From Alphaproteobacteria bacterium (GTDB taxonomy: Bacteria > Pseudomonadota > Alphaproteobacteria > Micavibrionales > Micavibrionaceae): a stretch of 48,622 nucleotides of DNA. The position numbers and the translations under genes are program-made. Below, in pieces: positions 1-6,956 of the stretch. The first letter of the stretch is position 1. Every line of letters begins with the position of its first letter. The stretch is taken from contig NVTV01000008.1 in NCBI GenBank assembly GCA_002401695.1, forward strand, positions 11,576 through 60,197, given 5' to 3'. Under the pieces are notes generated by a model. The model saw only the letters and a list, made by a program, of their open reading frames with translations, was not told the origin of the DNA and made no database searches.

Positions 1-45
1 AAACGGGTGTATGTCGTTATAAAAGATGGGGTGCGTTATAAATGA
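1..45 (+). CDS. C-terminal end of an amidohydrolase-like protein (partial)
   Basis: Frame 1 is open from the window edge and ends at TGA 43-45, giving a tail that reads VYVVIKDGVRYK. A tail of the form 'V..VIKDG...' is typical of the last strand of amidohydrolase-superfamily enzymes, where the chain returns to the small beta-sandwich. Only 14 residues are visible, so the family call is an inference. The stop overlaps the start of the next gene as ATGA, which suggests translational coupling. This places the DUF3830 gene in an operon with a hydrolase. Confidence 0.5.
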   Translation, partial: KRVYVVIKDGVRYK

Positions 46-527
46 TCCGGCAAGTTTATTTCAAAGAGCCTGTCTCTGGATTATCAGCACGATGTAATTT
101 GCTGGATCAACAGGCCCCGATATCTGCTGAATTTTTATGGCAGCTGGCCCAAAAACAATTAAGTTTTGACGCCATTCATGCCATTTGGACAGGACCAGAG
201 TTGTCTTGTCCGCTCCCGGCTTCAGTGCTTCCTGTTGACTTGGCACAAATGGAGGTGCCCCAGGAGAACGCAACCTCTTATCCGGAATGTGGTGATATTG
301 TATTAGCGAGTATATCCGCCGGTACGGTAAAAGGCCTTCCTCCAGGGAATTTTTTCGACCTTGGCATTTTCTATGGGCATGGAGCTCGGATGCTGATGCC
401 TTTTGGCTGGATAATGGCCAACGTATGCGCAAAAATCGTTGAAGAGGATCTGGAGCACGCTCAAGCCTGTATCAAAACCATAAAGCAAAACGGGGCGTGT
501 TCTCTTTTTGTAACTCCAGTGGAATGA
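42..527 (+). CDS. DUF3830 family (cyclophilin-like fold) protein
   Basis: This 161-residue protein resembles the DUF3830 family of cyclophilin-like proteins. The seen signatures are the central HAIWTGPELSCPLP block (about residues 45-58), a mid segment around PECGDIVLASI (residues 81-91), and a C-terminal FYGHGARMLMPFGW stretch (residues 109-122). The length is normal for the family. The start ATG overlaps the upstream stop (ATGA), so it is probably co-translated with the amidohydrolase. No enzymatic activity is established for the family. Members often sit beside amidohydrolase or hydantoinase genes, so an accessory role in breakdown of an amide compound is an inference. No signal peptide is seen, so it should be cytoplasmic. 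Confidence 0.75.
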   Translation: MIRQVYFKEPVSGLSARCNLLDQQAPISAEFLWQLAQKQLSFDAIHAIWTGPELSCPLPASVLPVDLAQMEVPQENATSYPECGDIVLASISAGTVKGLPPGNFFDLGIFYGHGARMLMPFGWIMANVCAKIVEEDLEHAQACIKTIKQNGACSLFVTPVE

Positions 528-543
528 GCGAGTTTAGCACTAA

Positions 544-571
544 GGCAGGCCTTTGATAAATGAGGCCTGCC
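544..571 (+). terminator. Perfect hairpin without a clear U-tract
   Basis: GGCAGGCCT (544-552) pairs perfectly with AGGCCTGCC (563-571) around a 10-nt loop. It lies 17 nt after the DUF3830 stop and 48 nt before the transporter start. No run of T follows, so it may be an attenuating or mRNA-stabilising hairpin rather than a full terminator. Confidence 0.5.
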
Positions 572-619
572 AATAGAGCCTGAAGTGTGTAAAGAAAAAA
601 ATTAGGGAAGGGCAGTATA

Positions 620-1495
620 ATGCCTATTATTGATACTATTTTACTTCCGGCCTCTCTATGGCTGATCATGTTTTCGATGGGGCTTAGTCTGACACTCGAT
701 GATTTCCGTCGGGTGGCTCATAATCGCCGTGCCCTGGTTGTTGGCGTGACGAGTATGTTGATTGTCCCGCCCCTGATCGGTATTGCGATTGCAACTATGT
801 TTGCACCAACATCCGTTCTGATGGTTGGCTTTATTCTATTAGCAACATGCCCTGGGGGGATGTTGTCTAACCTGATGACAGATTTAGCCAAAGGTGACCT
901 CGCTCTTTCTCTTTCGCTGAGTATTCTGGTCAGTATGGTTTACATTCTTGTGGTGCCATTTTATGCGCATTTTGCTCTGACTCACTTTATGGGCGTGGAA
1001 GAGCAAGTCAGCATTCCGCTCCTGAGCTTTGTTGGTAAAATCTTTAGTATCACCTTAATTCCCGCAGGTCTTGGTCTGTTGGCAAATACGTTGATGCCGG
1101 CACTATCAAAAAAGATAAAAGGCTTGGTTAAGCTCGGCGGCACGTCAGTTCTGGTTGTATCATTTGGCTTCATTCTGGTGGACCAGCTAGCGGTCTTAAA
1201 GGAATATTTTACAAGTCTGTTTGCCATTACTGTGGCGTTGAATGTTGTGACACTGGCTGTGGCAATTGCATTGAGTAAAGGTATGAAGCTCATGCCTAAG
1301 GAGAGGATTGCTGTTTGTATTGAGCATATTATCAGACAAGAAGGAACGGCGATATATATTGCCGTGACGATTGTAGGAAGCAGGGAAATGTCGTTGCCGA
1401 TGATAATGAATACGCCTGTCGCGCTTGTTATCTGTATTTCTTTCGTGCTTTTTTCGCGGCGTAAAAAAAATAGTGATCGTATATTAGCAGCTTAA
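620..1495 (+). CDS. Bile acid:sodium symporter (BASS/SBF) family transporter
   Basis: This 291-residue, very hydrophobic protein has about nine membrane segments. The motif ATCPGGMLSNLMTDLAKGDLALS (about residues 86-108) matches the conserved sodium-site and crossover region of the SBF/BASS family (PF01758), where a CPGG..SN sequence is typical. BASS proteins carry organic anions with Na+ across the inner membrane; the substrate here is unknown and need not be a bile acid. The length is close to the usual 290-320. The start has AGGGAAGGG upstream. It follows DUF3830 in the same direction and could import the compound handled by the neighbouring enzymes. Confidence 0.85.
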   Translation: MPIIDTILLPASLWLIMFSMGLSLTLDDFRRVAHNRRALVVGVTSMLIVPPLIGIAIATMFAPTSVLMVGFILLATCPGGMLSNLMTDLAKGDLALSLSLSILVSMVYILVVPFYAHFALTHFMGVEEQVSIPLLSFVGKIFSITLIPAGLGLLANTLMPALSKKIKGLVKLGGTSVLVVSFGFILVDQLAVLKEYFTSLFAITVALNVVTLAVAIALSKGMKLMPKERIAVCIEHIIRQEGTAIYIAVTIVGSREMSLPMIMNTPVALVICISFVLFSRRKKNSDRILAA

Positions 1496-1526
1496 TTAAA
1501 TTGCCTTTTGGAGAGGGGGGCTGGAT

Positions 1527-1550
1527 TTAGGGTCAAGGGAGAGACCCTAA
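1527..1550 (+). terminator. Hairpin downstream of the BASS transporter
   Basis: TTAGGGTC (1527-1534) pairs with GACCCTAA (1543-1550) around an 8-nt loop, 31 nt after the transporter stop. Only a short TTTAG follows. It is a plausible weak terminator separating the transporter from the MarR-like gene. Confidence 0.5.
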
Positions 1551-1698
1551 TTTAGTTGCTTAAATTTAACTTCGCCATTGGCCGGTTATAAATTAATAGA
1601 ATTTACCTAGGGCTGATTGCTTGTTATCAACCCTTAACTGATTTGGGGTGAAAATGAGTATGAATTACAATGGTTTAATATGACCGTTCAGACCCATA

Positions 1699-1757
1699 TC
1701 AAGATATATCTTGACAGAGAAAGGGTCTAATAATATACCCATAATCACACGATTATG
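1699..1757. promoter_or_regulatory. Two palindromes upstream of the MarR chimera (candidate operators)
   Basis: TCAAGATATATCTTGA at 1699-1714 is a perfect 16-bp palindrome. CATAATC (1740-1746) and GATTATG (1751-1757) form a second inverted repeat with a 4-bp centre. Both lie 55-115 bp upstream of the start at 1812 in a region that otherwise holds no gene. MarR dimers usually bind palindromes of 16-20 bp near their own promoter, so autoregulation is a reasonable inference. No promoter hexamers are assigned with confidence. Confidence 0.45.
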
Positions 1758-1811
1758 ATATTAAGAATAACATTTAATCGTTAGTTAGAGCCTGAAAAGG
1801 TAGGAGAAAAT

Positions 1812-2603
1812 ATGATGAAGATTTGTAACCTAGTCAAAAAGTTGATAAAGAGTAATTTCTGCGAAAAGAACAATAATCTTCGTAACGTATTCGTTGCATC
1901 CATGGTGACTTCTTCACTAGTTGGCACTATGATGGTTCCACAGGCCTTTGCGGGGGCAGGTGAAGAAAAGATCGTGACCTCACAGAAACTGGTACAAAAT
2001 GTTCAAGATGGTTCGTTATCTATTGCGATGTTAAGTTCTGGGCGTTCTAATCCTGAGGGGGGAGACGTTGTGACTGGGTCGAGCAAAAGCGTAGAAGGTA
2101 TGAATAATAAAATGACGGACAATAAAGTGACAGAAATACCCAAGGATTTAGATCCGGCAGAAGCAGATTTTAACATTTTTAAGTCACCGTTTTATTTGAT
2201 TGCTCATGCAGATTTTAAATACCACGAAGATCTTGATAAGGCCGTTGCCAAGTTGGGTGTGGACAGGGCGACTTATCGGCTGCTGACTCTTTTGACAAAG
2301 CGTAGTCCGATTAATATCAAGGAGCTGGCATCTCTTGCTTTGCTTAAGCGTTCAACGGCGAGTAGAGCCCTTGTCCGCCTGAAAAAAGAAGGTTGGATTA
2401 CCCAATATCCGGATGAAAAAGATAGTCGGATTACGATCATAGAATTAACAGACTCAGGCCGTGAACTGGCCGGGAAAATCATGGAAATTAGTAGTCGTCA
2501 ATTGCATAGGGCCGCACAGGGTTTAGATAATAAACAGATGCATGACCTCACCAGGTTACTCCAATATTTGGTGGATAATTTAAGCAAATCACCGATCGAA
2601 TAG
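1812..2603 (+). CDS. MarR-family regulator fused to a TonB-receptor N-terminus
   Basis: The 263-residue product has two unrelated parts. Residues 1-48 are a typical signal peptide: a basic n-region, a hydrophobic stretch from about 27 to 44, then QAFA before GAG. The next residues, EEKIVTSQKLVQNVQD, align with the TonB box and plug start of TBDRs (compare EEIIVTAQKR in the two receptors at 12041 and 30000). From about residue 110 a complete MarR winged helix follows, with SPFYLIAH, the recognition helix region LLKRSTASRALVRLKKEGWI and wing DEKDSRITIIELT. A strong AGGAG lies 5 nt before the first ATG. In-frame ATGs at 2100 and 2112 could start a soluble MarR but have poor ribosome sites. I infer a deletion fusing a receptor gene to a regulator. 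Confidence 0.8.
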   Translation: MMKICNLVKKLIKSNFCEKNNNLRNVFVASMVTSSLVGTMMVPQAFAGAGEEKIVTSQKLVQNVQDGSLSIAMLSSGRSNPEGGDVVTGSSKSVEGMNNKMTDNKVTEIPKDLDPAEADFNIFKSPFYLIAHADFKYHEDLDKAVAKLGVDRATYRLLTLLTKRSPINIKELASLALLKRSTASRALVRLKKEGWITQYPDEKDSRITIIELTDSGRELAGKIMEISSRQLHRAAQGLDNKQMHDLTRLLQYLVDNLSKSPIE

Positions 2604-2618
2604 GATCGTTCTGTACCT

Positions 2619-2649
2619 GGTAATTAGGGATACCCTTCCCCTAATTACC
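2619..2649 (+). terminator. Strong 11-bp hairpin after the MarR chimera
   Basis: GGTAATTAGGG (2619-2629) pairs perfectly with CCCTAATTACC (2639-2649) around a 9-nt loop, 15 nt after the MarR stop. No clear T-run follows on the plus strand, so the terminator role is likely but not certain. Confidence 0.55.
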
Positions 2650-2705
2650 CCCTACAGTCTTCACATTTATACAATGCAAAAGGTCCAACAAAAAGGTCCA
2701 ACACT

Positions 2706-4064
2706 ATGTGGCGTTGGGGTGTTGAACTATTGTATCGCAATTACTCACGCTATTTTCAGGTGATGATAAAGATTATGCAGATTCCATTTGATTCAAAATT
2801 ATCTTCTCGAACAACCCTATGGGAGGCCACGTCGGCTCCGGGGCCAGAATTGAACGCCCTGGAGGGGAACTTTAAGGCAGATGTCGCTGTCATCGGTGCT
2901 GGCATCGCGGGTTTGTCTACGGCGCTGCATTTGGCGGAGGCAGGGTGCTCTGTTATTGTTATTGAGGCTGAGGCCCCCGGGAGTGGTGCAACGGGGGCAA
3001 GTGGCGGATTGCTGGCACCTGATTTTATTAAGCATAGTCCCGATGATATTGAGAATATGTTGGGTCAGGACTGGGGTAAACGACTTATCAGGATGGTGGG
3101 GACTTCGACACGCCAATGTTTTGATTTGATAGAAAAACATAAAATTTCCTGTGATGCCAGGCAAGACGGTTTCTGGTGTCCGGCTCACGATATGGCCGTC
3201 GCATCACGCCTGAAAACCCGGGCAACAGAGTGGCGGGACAGAGGGTATGATGTTGATTTTATCTCTTCGGAAAAGACCCAAAGTGAATTGGGTAGTCCCC
3301 ACTATTGCGGGTCGATTTACTTTTCTGAAGGGGGGGCGATAAATCCTCTGGCTTTTAGCCGTGGATTGGCGGAGGCCGTGATTAAACAAGGGGCCGACAT
3401 ATATGTCAACAGCCCGGTTTTAAATCTCGAACAGCATCTTGGGGGCTGGCGTGTTAGCACTGAAAATGGTGTTGTGGATGCAAAAAGAGTTGTCCTTGCC
3501 GCCAATGGGGGCAATGCGGCGTTGCACCCGGCAATGCGGAAGACCGTCCTCCCCTTAAGTGTTTTTGAATATGCCACCCGCCCTCTTTCTGCCGCGGATC
3601 GGGCTCGGGTATTACCCAATGGGGGATCTTTTACGGACAAGCAGTCTTATATGTTTACGGCCCGGTATGATGGTGAGGGGCGGGTTATTGCGGCACTTCC
3701 CGATTTTTTTGTTAAGCGAAGCACATCAACCATCATAAAGGAGGCCTCACAAAGATTGTTGCGGCATTTTCCTGAAATGGAGGACGTTTCAATTGAATAT
3801 TTGTGGAAGGGAACCTGCATGTTAAACGCCTCCTTGTTACCGAAAATATATGACTTGAATGATGGGGCTTATGCTATTCAGGCCTGCAATGGACGTGGTT
3901 TAGCCAATAATGTTGTGTTGGGCAAAGAACTCGCGGCTTCTTTGATCCATCAGGATATGAATTTATTGTCCGTAAAAGCTGAGGCCCCCCGTAAAGTTAA
4001 CGGCTACTTTCTTGCTAAATATATACCTTCGATGATGATGGCCTTTGCCTACGTTCGACAGTGA
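2706..4064 (+). CDS. FAD-dependent oxidoreductase of the DAO family (amine/amino-acid oxidase type)
   Basis: The N-terminal Rossmann motif VAVIGAGIAGLSTALHLAEAG (residues 61-81) and the following IEAEAPGSGATGASGG stretch are the FAD-binding signatures of the D-amino-acid oxidase superfamily (PF01266). The C-terminal CNGRGLANNVVLGKELA segment matches the second FAD contact seen in gamma-glutamylputrescine oxidase and related enzymes. Such enzymes oxidise a C-N bond of an amine or amino acid and reduce FAD; the substrate is not evident. The first ATG is at 2706; ATG 2763 or 2775 would give more usual starts, removing 19 or 23 poorly conserved residues. The length (430-450) is normal. It is downstream of the MarR chimera, probably within its regulon. 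Confidence 0.85.
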   Translation: MWRWGVELLYRNYSRYFQVMIKIMQIPFDSKLSSRTTLWEATSAPGPELNALEGNFKADVAVIGAGIAGLSTALHLAEAGCSVIVIEAEAPGSGATGASGGLLAPDFIKHSPDDIENMLGQDWGKRLIRMVGTSTRQCFDLIEKHKISCDARQDGFWCPAHDMAVASRLKTRATEWRDRGYDVDFISSEKTQSELGSPHYCGSIYFSEGGAINPLAFSRGLAEAVIKQGADIYVNSPVLNLEQHLGGWRVSTENGVVDAKRVVLAANGGNAALHPAMRKTVLPLSVFEYATRPLSAADRARVLPNGGSFTDKQSYMFTARYDGEGRVIAALPDFFVKRSTSTIIKEASQRLLRHFPEMEDVSIEYLWKGTCMLNASLLPKIYDLNDGAYAIQACNGRGLANNVVLGKELAASLIHQDMNLLSVKAEAPRKVNGYFLAKYIPSMMMAFAYVRQ

Positions 4065-4096
4065 GTTTAGGTCGGTAAAAATATTTTTCTCTATTT

Positions 4097-4117
4097 AGCC
4101 CCCCTTCAGTGGGGGCT
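4097..4117. terminator. GC-rich intergenic hairpin
   Basis: AGCCCCC at 4097-4103 pairs with GGGGGCT at 4111-4117 around a 7-nt loop in the 79-nt gap between the oxidoreductase and the DUF4212 chimera. No T-run follows, so it may shape mRNA rather than terminate. Confidence 0.4.
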
Positions 4118-4143
4118 GACGCTAAAAATGATGGGAAGCTTTT

Positions 4144-5409
4144 ATGCCTCAAACACACCAAGAAAATGCCACGGCCTATTGGAAAGAGAATATCCGTCTG
4201 ATGCTCATTCTACTGGCGGTCTGGTTCATTGCTTCTTTCGGTATGGGGATTTTATTTGCTGATGAGTTGGATCACTTCCGCATAGCAGGGTTTAAATTTG
4301 GTTTTTGGATGGCGCAACAGGGCTCGATCTATGTCTTTGTCCTGCTGATATTTGTCTATGTTTATAAAATGAATAAGCTGGACCATAAATACGGCGTCGA
4401 TGAAGATGATGATAATTATGTGGCGGATGACGATTATTACCACCCCGACGACAGCGTGATCGACAGCATCTCACAACACGAAAATAAGGGGGATAACCGT
4501 CTTACTGATGCTGTCATCTGGTTAAATAATGAATTGAAACGTACTCCTTATATGAAGGAGACACTCTCAGTCGATGAAAGAAAAATAAATATTAAAGTCG
4601 CTGATCAAATGGCTGTTGTTAAAAATATTGAAGCAACCTTAAAAAAACGAGGAGAACAGGTTGAGGGGGTAAAGAGAAAAGAAACAATTTATAATAAAGC
4701 TTTGAAAATTAAGTTGAGGATTGAGAATTACTTAGAAGATATCGCAAGTGAGTATAACTCGGATATAGAAAAAGAAATCAAAAACCTACAAATCAATATC
4801 AATGGGTTGATGTCGAAATTAAGGGATTATGATGTAGACTCCAAGCTAATAAAATCTGAGAAATACGTCGCGAAGGTAATGAATGAAATAGGAGCAAATC
4901 TTGATTTTGAGGAGTCTTATAAGCCTATAAATTTACAATTCAATTTTTCATCGTTTGACCTGTGGAATATAAACAAAGATGATAAAAAGGTATTCCTGAG
5001 ATCAATGGGCAGTGGTGCAAATTGGTTATATTGCCATTTGGTCCTATTTATGGCTCTACATAAACTATTTTGTTCGCGCGGTGAGAGTTGCAATATACCT
5101 CCAGTGATGTTTTTCGATCAACCTACTCAAGTATACTTCCCTAATACAACAAGGGATGATTCAGATGAATTCAAAGCCGATGGCATGATCGCTTTAGATA
5201 GGATTAAGAAGGTAGATGAGGATATTAAATCTGTGGAGCGTTTCTTTAATGAAATTATAAAATATTGCGACAAAACTGAGGAGGACACTGGCATAAAACC
5301 ACAAATTATAATCACTGATCATGCGGATAATTTGAACCTTGAAAATGATAATAATTTTGAAGACTATGTTCGGGCCAGATGGAGAACTCGAGGTTTTATT
5401 GAGCAATAA
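4144..5409 (+). CDS. Chimera: DUF4212 symporter subunit fused to the C-terminal half of a DUF3732 ATPase
   Basis: Residues 1-85 are a normal DUF4212 protein, the small two-helix subunit that precedes an acetate-permease-like sodium:solute symporter (YWKENIRLMLILLAVWF; FWMAQQGSIYVFVLL; ends near YGVDED). The large subunit is absent. After an acidic linker (residues 85-105) the chain becomes hydrophilic and coiled-coil rich. It then shows the hallmarks of DUF3732, an SMC/ABC-like family found in defence loci: SMGSGANWLYCHL (about 287-299, signature-like), MFFDQPTQVYFP (about 322-333, Walker-B-like) and IITDHAD (about 388). The N-terminal Walker A half is missing, so ATPase activity is unlikely. 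The reading frame is open across the junction. I infer a deletion that joined a transporter gene to a defence gene fragment. The junction lies roughly between 4400 and 4500. Confidence 0.8.
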   Translation: MPQTHQENATAYWKENIRLMLILLAVWFIASFGMGILFADELDHFRIAGFKFGFWMAQQGSIYVFVLLIFVYVYKMNKLDHKYGVDEDDDNYVADDDYYHPDDSVIDSISQHENKGDNRLTDAVIWLNNELKRTPYMKETLSVDERKINIKVADQMAVVKNIEATLKKRGEQVEGVKRKETIYNKALKIKLRIENYLEDIASEYNSDIEKEIKNLQININGLMSKLRDYDVDSKLIKSEKYVAKVMNEIGANLDFEESYKPINLQFNFSSFDLWNINKDDKKVFLRSMGSGANWLYCHLVLFMALHKLFCSRGESCNIPPVMFFDQPTQVYFPNTTRDDSDEFKADGMIALDRIKKVDEDIKSVERFFNEIIKYCDKTEEDTGIKPQIIITDHADNLNLENDNNFEDYVRARWRTRGFIEQ

Positions 5410-5439
5410 GACATCATTGTTATGGCGTAAATGACTATG

Positions 5440-5892
5440 CTAATGTTGGGCTAGGTGTTTTTGATACTCCTCAACATCAAACCGCTCATCTTCAATAAAT
5501 CTAACCTTCTGCTGAATGGCCTGGGCTTTGGCGACAAACGCTTCCGGGTCCTGGTCTATGTCATGGGTCAGGCTGTCAGAGACTATTTTGGGCAAGTCCT
5601 CAATAATCTGCTCATCGGTCAATCCCAAAGCAACCCCATAGCGGCGGGCATGGGCGGCGCATAATTTCCGGCTGTCGTTGATCATCTGGTGGCGGAGCTG
5701 ATTTCTGATAGTTCCAGGGCAAAGACCGGACCGGTTTTCAAACAACGCCTGAAAGGCGGCATCCTGAACCGCCCGCCACAGGGGGTGCAGTTTGGCGCGG
5801 GAGACATTGACGGTGTCATAATTCTGATCATCCGCCAGATACCGCACATCCTCCAAAGCCCTGATCACCAGGTCGCCAAAACTATTCTCCAA
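5440..5892 (-). CDS. Hypothetical protein, probably 5'-truncated
   Basis: This 150-residue frame (TTG start at 5892; open back to a TAA at 5914-5916) is soluble, helical and more GC-rich than its neighbours. I do not recognise the family. Seen features are an acidic C-terminus rich in E, D and Q and a central NVSRAKLHPLWRAV segment. Homology-like composition continues upstream of the TTG to the stop, and an IS3 end begins just beyond, so the original N-terminus was probably removed by that insertion. It converges with the DUF4212 chimera, with a 30-nt gap. There is no support for function. Confidence 0.5.
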   Translation of the reverse strand: MENSFGDLVIRALEDVRYLADDQNYDTVNVSRAKLHPLWRAVQDAAFQALFENRSGLCPGTIRNQLRHQMINDSRKLCAAHARRYGVALGLTDEQIIEDLPKIVSDSLTHDIDQDPEAFVAKAQAIQQKVRFIEDERFDVEEYQKHLAQH

Positions 5893-5938
5893 ATCCTGGT
5901 AATACCCCCATTTTTAAGGGCCTCGAAAGTAGAACTGT

Positions 5939-6070
5939 TTAGGCAGCCATGGTTAACATGGCCAGTTTCTGTATTGGCGTTATGCCGCCGATGGCCATAT
6001 TGGGCCGTTCATTGTTATAAGTCCAGAGCCATTTTGTCGCTGCGTTCTGCAGCTGCTCAATAGTTTCAAA
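5939..6070 (-). pseudogene. C-terminal remnant of an IS3-family OrfB transposase
   Basis: The minus strand reads TIEQLQNAATKWLWTYNN, then ERPNMAIGGITPIQKLAM and a TAA at 5939-5941. The WTYNNERPN...GG.TP arrangement is the usual C-terminus of IS3-group integrase-type transposases. The rest of the element is cut off by the IS6 copy that begins at 6071. It differs from the other IS3 type in this window, so it represents a separate insertion. Confidence 0.75.
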
Positions 6071-6878
6071 GGCAGTGTCAAAGTAAACTATTGCCATGTC
6101 TATGAGCAACCTTTAGCGTTCGTGGATGAGTTATCAATATCGTTATTTCAATAGTTCGCCAGAAATTATCCGTCTGGCTATTTTCATGTATGTCAAATAT
6201 CCGCTGTCGCTACGACATGTGGAAGACCTTCTATTCGAACGTGGCATAGATATTTGTCACGAGACTGTTCGGCTCTGGTGGAACCGTTTCGGCCCAGCAT
6301 TGGCTGCAAAGATCAGAAAGAAACGCATTTCTTATCCAAAGTAATATTCAAATTGGCGCAGGCATATTGATGAAGTCTTTGTCAAAATCGGAGGTAAAAC
6401 CCACTATCTTTGGCGTGCTGTCGATCATGAAGGTGAAGTCCTTGACGCCGTTGTAACGAAACGACGTGACAAGAAAGCCGCGCTGAAAGTATTGAAATCT
6501 CTCATAAAACGCTATGGACGGCCAACGGCTATCGTCACAGATAAGCTCAGGTCTTATAACGCCGCCATGAAAGAACTGGGTTGCCAAAACAAGCAAGAAG
6601 CTGGAGGTCGATTATACAATCGGGCTGAGAATAGTCACCTGCCTTTCCGACGACGTGAATATGCCATGCAGGGCTTTCGAAAAGAAGAAACCCTCCAAAA
6701 ATTCACCTCAATTCACAGTCAGATATACAATCATTTTAAGGGAGAACGGCACCTCGTAAACAGACAGACATTTAAGAAATTTCGTTCAGAATCTATGACT
6801 GAATGGCGCTCTCTCACAACATAAATAATTTGTAATTAAATGCCTCTTTGACCTACTTCAGTTTACCTTGACAGTGCC
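6071..6878 (+). mobile_element. IS6-family element, complete ends, inactivated transposase
   Basis: The ends GGCAGTGTCAAAGTAAAC (6071-6088) and, inverted, GGCACTGTCAAGGTAAAC (6861-6878) match at 16 of 18 positions. They bound 808 bp, the normal IS6 size. No 8-bp target duplication is seen: the left flank is IS3 and the right flank is another IS6 copy. It carries one transposase gene with an ochre codon. Confidence 0.85.
6126..6824 (+). pseudogene. IS6-family transposase with an in-frame ochre codon
   Basis: A single frame from ATG 6126 to 6824 encodes an IS6/IS26-type DDE transposase. It has an N-terminal helix-turn-helix (RHVEDLLFERGIDICHETVRLWWNRF), then IDEVFVKIGGKTHYLWRAVDHEG, IVTDKLRSY and the NRAENSH...RRRE region, which hold the DDE residues. 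TAA at 6342-6344 interrupts it between KRISYPK and YSNWRRHIDE. Relatives usually have Gln or a similar residue here, so a C-to-T change of CAA is likely. There is no frameshift. The two halves would be inactive unless the stop is read through. Confidence 0.85.
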
Positions 6879-6956
6879 GTAATATTTAAATGAAATGTTC
6901 ATTGAACCAAAATTACTAATCAGAAATTCGGTGCAACAAGTTCCTTTGACAGAGCC
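6879..6956 (-). mobile_element. 78-bp end of a second IS6 copy
   Basis: The sequence from GTAATATTT (6879) to GACAGAGCC (6956) closely matches the transposase-start end of the IS6 copy at 36095-36172. That stretch includes the first codons of the transposase and the terminal repeat read as GGCTCTGTCAAAGGAAC. The first IS6 (6071-6878) is inserted in, or joined to, this copy, and the rest of it is gone. Its outer end supplies the stop codon of the hydrolase at 6920. Confidence 0.75.

Noticed and set aside
4144..5409. A working DUF3732 defence system
   Set aside because: The Walker A half is absent and no partner genes of a multi-component ABC-type defence locus are beside it. Only a C-terminal fragment remains.
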